A DNA stretch of 8,462 bases from Epulopiscium sp. Nele67-Bin004. Lineage in GTDB: Bacteria > Bacillota_A > Clostridia > Lachnospirales > Cellulosilyticaceae. Position 1 is the first letter of the stretch. The number at the start of each line of letters is the position of its first letter. Below the pieces are notes generated by a model that had not been told where the DNA came from, did not search any database, and worked only from the letters and a program-made list of their open reading frames with translations. Shown in pieces: positions 1 to 5,868 of the stretch. The position numbers and the translations under genes were made by a program. Location of the stretch: the NCBI GenBank assembly GCA_002007315.1, contig LNZQ01000139.1, positions 1 through 8,462 on the forward strand, given 5' to 3'.

Positions 1-320
1 CAGTTAGTATGGTTCGTGCATTAACAGCGAGATACATTTCGGCGTGTACTTGCCCAGTGTTTGAAAAAATGGACGACAGACTTTGTAGCTTAGAAACGAA
101 GCTTAATTTGTCAGGAGCAGAAGGTATTATATATCACGTGTTACGTGGTTGTGTGCCATACGATTTTGAACTTGCTGCAATTGAAAAATTTGCTGAAGAA
201 CGAGATATACCGATACTAAGAGTGGAAACTGATTTTAGCACGGAAGACGTTGAACAAGTTAAAATCAGATTTGAAGCATTCGTTGAGATGATAGACCAAA
301 GGAGGAGAAATAAAAAATGA
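1..320 (+). CDS. YjiM-like 2-hydroxyacyl-CoA dehydratase / double-cubane-cluster family protein, 3' end (partial)
   Basis: This is the C-terminal part of a protein whose reading frame is open to the window edge; the ATG at base 9 is an internal methionine, not a supported start. Visible features are a CxC pair (codons at 45-47 and 51-53), a third cysteine (150-152) in a GC-PYDFE context, and the ending IP-LRVETDFSTEDVEQ followed by R-EAF-EM. From memory, this pattern follows the C-terminus of E. coli YjiM, where the same cysteine positions recur. Family members are iron-sulfur proteins: 2-hydroxyacyl-CoA dehydratase subunits, benzoyl-CoA reductase subunits, and the double-cubane-cluster proteins that reduce small molecules. 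All receive ATP-driven electrons from an activase, and such an activase follows here with a 4-bp overlap (ATGA). Its substrate cannot be told from this fragment. The family call is fairly secure; the subgroup is inferred. Confidence 0.82.
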   Translation, partial: VSMVRALTARYISACTCPVFEKMDDRLCSLETKLNLSGAEGIIYHVLRGCVPYDFELAAIEKFAEERDIPILRVETDFSTEDVEQVKIRFEAFVEMIDQRRRNKK

Positions 321-1111
321 GTAAGTATTATATAGGTTTTGATGGGGGTTCAACTTACATTAAAGCTGCACTTATTAAAGATAACAAAGTTGAGGCAGTT
401 AAAGTTATGCCAACAGGTATTGATAACGATGCGACAGCAGATAAAATGCTTGAGTATTTAACACAAACAGCTGGAATTAAAAAAGAAGATGTTTCATTTA
501 TTACGGCAACAGGATACAGCCGCCGTAGTATATCTCTTGCTGATGACACAATTTCAGAAATTACAGCTCATGCATATGGCACACGCCTAACAGCACCTCA
601 AGGGGTTGCTCCATCTATGATTATAGATATCGGAGGTCAAGATAGTAAAATTATTGCACTTGATGGAAACGGCGGAGTTAAAAACTTTATTATGAACGAT
701 AAATGTGCAGCAGGTACAGGGAAATTTATTGAAGTTATCGCTGGAATATTAGAAACAACTATTGATAAAGTTGCAGAACATTCAGCAGAAAGCAAAACAC
801 CTTGCCAAATAAATTCAACTTGCGTAGTTTTTGCACAAACTGAAATTATTTCACTTATTGCACAAAAGAAAGATCGTTCAGATATTTTATGTGGTATGCA
901 CATTTCTATGGCAAACCGTATTGCAAAACTTGCTAGACGCTATAAAGGCGACGGACAAATTTTGATGACAGGCGGCGGTGCGCTAAATGATGGGTTACGT
1001 CTTGCAATTGAAGATGCACTAATGTGTGATGTTCACCCTGCAGTTCACCCACAATTTAACGGTGCTATCGGTGCTGCACTAATAGCAGCTGAACAGCAGG
1101 TGAATGCATAA
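317..1111 (+). CDS. ATP-dependent 2-hydroxyacyl-CoA dehydratase activase (HgdC/YjiL type, BadF/BadG/BcrA/BcrD ATPase family)
   Basis: 264-residue ASKHA-fold ATPase, the usual length for HgdC-like activators. These homodimers hold one [4Fe-4S] cluster at the subunit interface and use ATP hydrolysis to push an electron at very low potential into the partner iron-sulfur protein. Visible motifs: phosphate-1 loop IGFDGGSTYIK (residues 6-16), phosphate-2 loop DIGGQDSK, NDKCAAGTGKF with C130, STCVVFAQTE with C169, and the adenosine-side motif MTGGGALNDG. C130 and C169 are 39 residues apart, as are the cluster ligands C127 and C166 of Acidaminococcus HgdC. The start is supported by AAAGGAGGA (298-306) and by the ATGA overlap with the upstream gene, so the two are translationally coupled and the upstream protein is the likely electron acceptor. 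The enzyme is cytoplasmic and expected to be oxygen-sensitive. Confidence 0.93.
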   Translation: MSKYYIGFDGGSTYIKAALIKDNKVEAVKVMPTGIDNDATADKMLEYLTQTAGIKKEDVSFITATGYSRRSISLADDTISEITAHAYGTRLTAPQGVAPSMIIDIGGQDSKIIALDGNGGVKNFIMNDKCAAGTGKFIEVIAGILETTIDKVAEHSAESKTPCQINSTCVVFAQTEIISLIAQKKDRSDILCGMHISMANRIAKLARRYKGDGQILMTGGGALNDGLRLAIEDALMCDVHPAVHPQFNGAIGAALIAAEQQVNA

Positions 1112-1848
1112 TGGAACTTGAAACGCTTACAACCTCAATGATTTTTGCTAGCATTTTGTTTATGGGACTTGGTTGTAGTATGGGCTGTGGAACAGTTAAC
1201 ACTCCGTTTATGTTAGGTAGTTTGCTAGGTGATGGTCACGATATACATGAAAGTCGTAGGGCGATGATGTTATTTTCACTAGGTAAAGTTGTAGCACTTT
1301 CAATGTATGGGCTGTTGGCTGCAACTTTTGGAACGATAGTTTTAGATGCTATCGAAAGTGTATATCCTAGTGCAACGAGATGGATTATTCAAATAGCTAC
1401 ATTTGCATTAGGTGCACGAATAATTTATTTAACGTTAAAAAAACCAGCTGAAGAAACTACTGTTTCATCAGCTGAGGCAGGGTGTGCCCCGTCGAGTTGT
1501 GCATCTTGCAAATCAGGGTGTGGGCCAAAACCAACGCCTGTAAAATCTACAAAGAAGATGCCAAAGTCTTACTTTTTTGCAGGTATGTTATACTCAGCTA
1601 TTCCATGTGCACCACTTAGCACAAGTTTAATTTATGCAAGCACAATGACACCGTTAATGGGTATGTTGTTGCTTGGATCATTTGGAATTGTCAATTCTAT
1701 AATACCTGTTTTTGTATATGCGTCACTTATTGGCATAGCAAACAGAGAATTTTCTGAGAATAGCAAAAAGTATTTAAAGTATGTTAAATTATCAGGTGGA
1801 ATTATACTAATTTTTGCCGCAATCTTTAAAGTTCAAGTTACTATTTAA
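1111..1848 (+). CDS. Six-helix DsbD_2/TauE-SafE-like membrane protein with Cys-rich loop
   Basis: 245-residue integral membrane protein. Hydrophobic segments lie at roughly residues 9-29, 51-78, 91-109, 154-177, 181-210 and 226-243. TM1 carries GCSMGCG (C22, C26) and TM4 carries IPCAP (C166); paired cysteines near a proline in TM1 and TM4 are the layout of CcdA/DsbD-type electron carriers. The same superfamily is often labelled 'sulfite exporter TauE/SafE' or 'UreH-like'. The loop between TM3 and TM4 (110-153) has four cysteines, C125, C130, C133 and C137 (C-x4-C-x2-C-x3-C), and many lysines. The positive-inside rule puts this loop in the cytoplasm and both termini outside. The start codon overlaps the previous stop by one base (TAATG), so it is in the activase operon. 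Thiol/electron transfer across the membrane is the favoured role; export of a sulfur or metal species is the alternative. Family placement is moderately sure, function is inference. Confidence 0.7.
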   Translation: MELETLTTSMIFASILFMGLGCSMGCGTVNTPFMLGSLLGDGHDIHESRRAMMLFSLGKVVALSMYGLLAATFGTIVLDAIESVYPSATRWIIQIATFALGARIIYLTLKKPAEETTVSSAEAGCAPSSCASCKSGCGPKPTPVKSTKKMPKSYFFAGMLYSAIPCAPLSTSLIYASTMTPLMGMLLLGSFGIVNSIIPVFVYASLIGIANREFSENSKKYLKYVKLSGGIILIFAAIFKVQVTI

Positions 1849-1880
1849 AAATTATTTATTTAAAAAAGAGGGAATTTAAA

Positions 1881-2444
1881 ATGAAAAAATTTATGGCTTT
1901 AACTATGTTATCATTAAGTTTAGTAACAGCACCAACAACAGTGTTTGCACACAAAGAAGATGAGGGGCAAGAGCAACAACAACAAGAAGTTCAAGCACCA
2001 GCTGTGTACAACATTACACGTGAAGGAACAGTTGTAACGTTTAAAACTGAAGCTGGTGAACCGATACCAGATATGACAGTTCGTGTTAAAGACGAAAACG
2101 ACGACCCAGACGTGACAATTGATAATGGCACAACAGATGCTAACGGGCAATTTGACTACGGTCCATACGTTGATAAAGGGGCAGCTATACTACGTGTTAC
2201 AAATCCAGCAAATAGCAATACTATTTTATATTATGTTGAAACAGGGGAACACGTTGCATCAGCAGGAAAATCTAAAAGTGGTGATGGTAGTAGTGGTTCA
2301 TCTAGCAGTAGTAAAACTGTAATGTATGCAAGTGCGGGTGCTGGCGTACTTGTTGCTGCAGGTATCGGTGGCGTTGTTATGAACCAACAAAAGAAAAAGA
2401 AAGAATTTGAAGCTAAGAAAAAAGCTAATAAAAAGAAAAAATAA
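1881..2444 (+). CDS. Secreted, C-terminally membrane-anchored protein with transthyretin/CarboxypepD_reg-like domain
   Basis: 187-residue protein of unknown function. A signal peptide covers residues 1-23 with a likely cut after TVFA. A Q/E-rich stretch (26-38) follows, then a small beta-rich domain (about 42-125) containing GEPIPDMTVRV and TTDANGQFDYGPY. That pattern is typical of prealbumin-like or carboxypeptidase-regulatory-like domains, which often sit on cell surfaces. An acidic run, DENDDPD (71-77), could bind a cation. A Ser/Gly linker (131-144) leads to a transmembrane helix (about 147-167) and a tail with eleven lysines in its last 17 residues, which should lie in the cytoplasm (type I topology). 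There is no LPXTG-like sortase motif and no cysteine. It starts 32 bp after the membrane protein, with AGAGGGA as the ribosome-binding site and no terminator between, so it is likely the last gene of that operon. Confidence 0.75.
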   Translation: MKKFMALTMLSLSLVTAPTTVFAHKEDEGQEQQQQEVQAPAVYNITREGTVVTFKTEAGEPIPDMTVRVKDENDDPDVTIDNGTTDANGQFDYGPYVDKGAAILRVTNPANSNTILYYVETGEHVASAGKSKSGDGSSGSSSSSKTVMYASAGAGVLVAAGIGGVVMNQQKKKKEFEAKKKANKKKK

Positions 2445-2458
2445 ATAGATTTATTATA

Positions 2459-2566
2459 GGGCGGCCAATGACCACCCGTACGGAACGCTCACTGGGCGTT
2501 CCTTTTTTTGCGGGCGTTTTTTTGCGGGCGGCCAATGACCACCCCTACATCGGGCGTTCCTTTTTT
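2459..2566. repeat. Compound direct repeat (two copies) containing a 19-bp imperfect palindrome
   Basis: Copy 1 (2459-2509) and copy 2 (2526-2566) each begin with the identical 19-mer GGGCGGCCAATGACCACCC (2459-2477 and 2526-2544) and end with GGGCGTTCC plus a T-run (2494-2509 and 2552-2566). The middle differs: 16 bp in copy 1, including the left terminator arm, and only CTACATC in copy 2. Between them the 14-mer TTTTTTTGCGGGCG is tandemly duplicated (2503-2516 and 2517-2530). The 19-mer is a degenerate palindrome with two C-A mismatches on the plus strand that become G-U wobbles on the minus strand. It is GC-rich against an AT-rich background. It resembles dispersed intergenic palindromic repeats that I recall from clostridial genomes, but that cannot be confirmed here. 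Confidence 0.8.
2482..2509 (+). terminator. Intrinsic terminator of the activase/membrane-protein operon
   Basis: A perfect 7-bp stem, GGAACGC (2482-2488) with GCGTTCC (2496-2502), closes a 7-nt loop and is followed directly by seven T (2503-2509). It lies 37 bp after the stop codon of the secreted-protein gene. It is embedded in the first copy of a compound repeat; the second copy lacks the left arm. Confidence 0.85.
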
Positions 2567-3614
2567 ACGAATCTATACTTATCGTGTAAAATTTATATTC
2601 TACCCAATAATCATATTTTTCATTTGGACGTAACAAACTACGCTCTTTGTTACATTCATTGTATCCTATCGGCAAATTTTGTGCCTCAAAGCAAATTCCA
2701 TATCTAGGGTTAAACTCAACCCCACCTTTTAAATTGTGGTATGTTGGAAAGTTTGCACTATAAACTATAACTGCATCATAATTTGTTTTCATAGTCATAA
2801 CTCTACCACTTATTATATCACTACACACGACATCAAAATCTTCTTTTTTGTTAAGTATATATGGGTGGTCATACCCTCTTGCTGTCCATAAGTATTCATT
2901 TGATATATGTCGTCCAATAAGTTTATTTGTTGTAAAATCGAGAGCAGGAACATCGTTAACTTGTATGATATTTCCTGTTGGTATAGCTTGTGCATCAACT
3001 TCGGCAATAGTGTCTGCATCAATTATTAAAGTATTGCCTAAAACATCTGACTTATATTCACCTGACAAATTAAAATATGTGTGATTTGTGAGATTTAGTA
3101 ATGTTGTCTTATCGGTTGTGCCATTATATGATATTTTTAGTGCATTATCATTAGTTAAAGTGTATGTTATTTTAATAGTTACAGTTCCCCCATACCCCTC
3201 CTCGCCATCGAGGCTAGTATATTCAAACACAATTACAACTTTATCACTATATTCAAAAGTTGTAACGTCCCAAACTTTTGAGGTGAAACCAAACTCACCT
3301 CCGTGCAAATTGTTATCGTTGTTGTTTTGTGCGAGGTTGTACGTTTCGCCATCAATTTCAAATTTGGCATTGTGTATACGACCGCTTGTACGCCCGATGA
3401 TTGCCCCCATGTATGCAGGGTCTTTAATATAATTTGAATAATTGTCGTATTCAAGAGCAATATTTTCAAAGTTTCCATTGCAATCAGGAACGATAATTTT
3501 TGTAATTATTCCACCTAAATTTAGTGCTGTAACGCTCATTTTATTGTCGTTTGTTAAAGTGATTTCTGTAATTTCTTCCTTTTTAATGTATATTTTATTA
3601 GTTACTACTTTCAT
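2565..3614 (-). CDS. galM: Aldose 1-epimerase (galactose mutarotase)
   Basis: 349-residue cytoplasmic enzyme that interconverts the beta and alpha anomers of D-galactose, supplying the alpha form that GalK needs. The length is normal for the family. Visible motifs: GRTSGRI (R79), NNLHGG (H104), NLTNHTYFNLSG (H178, expected general acid), GYDHPYIL (D249) and CFEAQNLP (E310, expected general base). These match H96, H170, D243 and E304 of Lactococcus GalM in context. The start is supported by AAGGGAGGGC just upstream on the minus strand (3618-3627). The gene diverges from galK across 106 bp, so the two share a control region. Its TAA stop uses two bases of the T-run of repeat copy 2. No clear U-tract terminator follows it on its own strand. 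Confidence 0.95.
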   Translation of the reverse strand: MKVVTNKIYIKKEEITEITLTNDNKMSVTALNLGGIITKIIVPDCNGNFENIALEYDNYSNYIKDPAYMGAIIGRTSGRIHNAKFEIDGETYNLAQNNNDNNLHGGEFGFTSKVWDVTTFEYSDKVVIVFEYTSLDGEEGYGGTVTIKITYTLTNDNALKISYNGTTDKTTLLNLTNHTYFNLSGEYKSDVLGNTLIIDADTIAEVDAQAIPTGNIIQVNDVPALDFTTNKLIGRHISNEYLWTARGYDHPYILNKKEDFDVVCSDIISGRVMTMKTNYDAVIVYSANFPTYHNLKGGVEFNPRYGICFEAQNLPIGYNECNKERSLLRPNEKYDYWVEYKFYTISIDS

Positions 3615-3625
3615 AGTGCCCTCCC

Positions 3626-3655
3626 TTGTGGTATGATTTTAGTATAACCTATAAA
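3626..3655 (+). promoter_or_regulatory. Candidate promoter for galK-galE-galT
   Basis: TTGTGG (3626-3631), an 18-bp spacer and TATAAA (3650-3655) give a plausible sigma-A promoter with a leader of about 60 nt before galK. A short inverted pair, AACC (3646-3649) and GGTT (3660-3663), flanks the -10 and could be an operator half-site pair, but four-base arms may be chance. I saw no cre-like site and no regulator gene in the window. Confidence 0.4.
3641..3646 (-). promoter_or_regulatory. Candidate -10 element for galM
   Basis: TATACT on the minus strand, 27 bp upstream of the galM start codon. No good -35 hexamer is seen at 16-18 bp (ACATTA or similar), so it is a weak or activator-dependent promoter if real. 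It sits 3 bp from the proposed galK -10 on the other strand. Confidence 0.4.
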
Positions 3656-3720
3656 TTTTGGTTTAATGTATTTTTCGTATCAACAACGGCAAAACTAAAG
3701 AAAAAACTGGAGGGACTTTT

Positions 3721-4860
3721 ATGGATATTAAAACGTGTTTTGAACAAGTGTTTAAGCAACAAGCAACTATGGAATTTTTTTCACCAGGGCGTATAAACTT
3801 AATTGGTGAACATATAGACTATAATGGCGGACTTGTTTTTCCTTGTGCAATAACAATAGGAACATATGCAGCAGTAAGTCAAAGGGACGACAAAAAAGTT
3901 TATGCATACTCAATGAATTTTGAGGACTTGGGAATTATTGAATTTAGTCTTGATAATTTAGACTATGACAAATCACACAATTGGGTAAACTATATGAAAG
4001 GCGTTGTTAAATGTTTAAAAGATGATGGGTACAACATTGAAACAGGTTGTAATATCGTTGTTCACGGAAACATTCCAAATGGTTCAGGACTGTCATCATC
4101 GGCATCGCTTGAGCTGTTATGCATACAAATATTTAAAACGCTTGATAAACTAGACATTTCACCAGTTGACGGGGCAAAACTTGGACAACAAGTTGAAAAT
4201 AATTATATAGGTGTAAACAGCGGAATAATGGATCAGTTTGCAATATCACTTGGAAAAGCTGACCATGCTATTTTGCTAAATTGTGACACATTAGAATACG
4301 ATTATGCACCTTTATCACTTCCGAATCACAAAATTATCATTATGAATACAAATAAACGCCGTGAACTTGCAGACTCAAAATACAATGAACGTCGTAGTGA
4401 ATGCGAAAGTGCATTAGAGCGATTTGACGTCCCGAATTTGTGTCAAGTTAGCATTGATACGCTTGAAAATTCTAAACCAATATTGTCAGATATCGAATAT
4501 AGACGTGCAAGACATGTTGTTACAGAAAATGAGCGTGTTGGGCTTGCGGTTGAATGTTTTAATAACAACGACTTAGAGGAGTTTGGAAAGTTGTTAAATG
4601 CATCTCACATTTCACTTCGTGATGACTATGAAGTTACGGGGGTGGAGCTTGACACGTTAGTTGAAGCGGCTTGGGAAGAAGATGGCGTTGTTGGAGCAAG
4701 AATGACAGGTGCAGGATTTGGTGGTTGCAGTCTTGCGATAGTTGAAACTGATAAAGTAGATAGTTTTATTAAAAATGTTGGACAAAAATATTTGGACAAA
4801 ATAGGTTATGAAGCATCATTTTATGTAGCAGAAATTGGAGATGGTCCAAAACAAATCTAA
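3721..4860 (+). CDS. galK: Galactokinase
   Basis: 379-residue cytoplasmic GHMP-family kinase that phosphorylates alpha-D-galactose at C1 with ATP, the first committed step of the Leloir pathway. The galactokinase signature GRINLIGEHIDYNGG (23-37) holds the expected catalytic arginine R24 and sugar-binding E30, H31 and D33. The GHMP phosphate loop is IPNGSGLSSSASLE (118-131). GIMDQF carries D171, the expected catalytic aspartate. The third GHMP motif is MTGAGFGGC (328-336). The start is set by GGAGGG (3709-3714), six bases upstream of ATG. The length is typical of bacterial GalK. It leads the operon, with galE 12 bp downstream, and diverges from galM. Confidence 0.97.
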   Translation: MDIKTCFEQVFKQQATMEFFSPGRINLIGEHIDYNGGLVFPCAITIGTYAAVSQRDDKKVYAYSMNFEDLGIIEFSLDNLDYDKSHNWVNYMKGVVKCLKDDGYNIETGCNIVVHGNIPNGSGLSSSASLELLCIQIFKTLDKLDISPVDGAKLGQQVENNYIGVNSGIMDQFAISLGKADHAILLNCDTLEYDYAPLSLPNHKIIIMNTNKRRELADSKYNERRSECESALERFDVPNLCQVSIDTLENSKPILSDIEYRRARHVVTENERVGLAVECFNNNDLEEFGKLLNASHISLRDDYEVTGVELDTLVEAAWEEDGVVGARMTGAGFGGCSLAIVETDKVDSFIKNVGQKYLDKIGYEASFYVAEIGDGPKQI

Positions 4861-4872
4861 GGAGAAAAATTT

Positions 4873-5865
4873 ATGAAAATATTAGTAGTAGGGGGAGCAG
4901 GATACGTTGGCTCTCACGCAGTTAGACAGCTTATTAAAGATGGATATAAAGTTGTTGTTGTTGACAGTCTTGAAACAGGATTCAAACAAGCGGTCGATAA
5001 ATCAGTAACTTTTTACCAAGTGGATATACGAGATAGAGAAAAACTTGACGAAGTGTTTGCAACAGAAAAAGTTGACGGTGTAATGCACTTCGCAGCAAAT
5101 TCGCTTGTTGGTGAATCTATGGAAAATCCATTAAAATATTATAGCAACAACGTTACGGGTGCAGAAGTGTTGCTTAGCACTATGGTTAAATATGGAGTTA
5201 AGTACATTGTTTTTTCGTCGACAGCCGCAACATACGGAAATGTAAAAGTTATGCCTATAACAGAAGAAACTCCAACAAACCCAACAAATACGTATGGGGA
5301 AACTAAGCTTGCTATCGAAAAAATGCTTAAATGGACAAGTATGGCACACGATTTACATTACGTATGTTTGAGATATTTCAACGTTGCAGGTGCAGATGAA
5401 GCGGGAGATATAGGTGAGTCGCACGACCCAGAGTCACACCTTACGCCTATCATTTTACAAGTTCCTTTAAATAAAAGAGAGCATATAACTATTTATGGAA
5501 ATGACTATGATACGCCAGACGGAACTTGTATCCGTGACTATATTCATATTACAGACTTAATAAATGCTCACATTTTGGCAATGAAATATCTTGCCGATGG
5601 CGGAGAAAACAACCATTTTAACTTGGGTAGCAGTACAGGTTATTCGGTAAATGAAATGGTTGAGGCTGCAAGAGAAGTTACGGGACACCCGATACCAGCG
5701 GTGTTTGGGACAAGACGTGCGGGAGATCCAGATTCGCTTATAGCATCTTCGGATAAAGCAAAAGAAGTGCTTGGGTGGCAACCAAAACACACAGATGTTA
5801 AAGACATTATAAAAAGTGCATGGAAGTGGCATAGTTCAAATCCAAATGGATACCGAGAGGGGTAA
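4873..5865 (+). CDS. galE: UDP-glucose 4-epimerase
   Basis: 330-residue extended short-chain dehydrogenase that interconverts UDP-galactose and UDP-glucose using tightly bound NAD+. The Rossmann loop GGAGYVGSH lies at residues 7-15. The catalytic YxxxK is Y141-G-E-T-K145, and FSSTAATYG places T117 where E. coli GalE has S124. IRDYIHITDL and GDPDSLIASSDKA are typical GalE C-terminal motifs. Ribosome-binding site AAGGAGA (4859-4865) overlaps the end of galK, so expression is coupled. In this operon it regenerates UDP-glucose for GalT; it can also supply UDP-galactose for cell-surface glycans. Confidence 0.97.
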   Translation: MKILVVGGAGYVGSHAVRQLIKDGYKVVVVDSLETGFKQAVDKSVTFYQVDIRDREKLDEVFATEKVDGVMHFAANSLVGESMENPLKYYSNNVTGAEVLLSTMVKYGVKYIVFSSTAATYGNVKVMPITEETPTNPTNTYGETKLAIEKMLKWTSMAHDLHYVCLRYFNVAGADEAGDIGESHDPESHLTPIILQVPLNKREHITIYGNDYDTPDGTCIRDYIHITDLINAHILAMKYLADGGENNHFNLGSSTGYSVNEMVEAAREVTGHPIPAVFGTRRAGDPDSLIASSDKAKEVLGWQPKHTDVKDIIKSAWKWHSSNPNGYREG

Positions 5866-5868
5866 AAT

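Noticed and set aside
2459..2544. Two identical 19-mers as a possible minimal CRISPR array
   Set aside because: There are only two copies, the 48-bp interval is itself part of the repeated terminator module, no cas genes are present, and the 19-mer is a degenerate palindrome.
2468..2707. Plus-strand open frame across the terminator and the galM 3' end
   Set aside because: It crosses the terminator and repeats, then lies antisense to galM, with no ribosome-binding site or recognisable product.
2848..3432. Plus-strand open frames antisense to galM
   Set aside because: They are shadows of the galM coding frame; the minus-strand protein carries all the mutarotase motifs.
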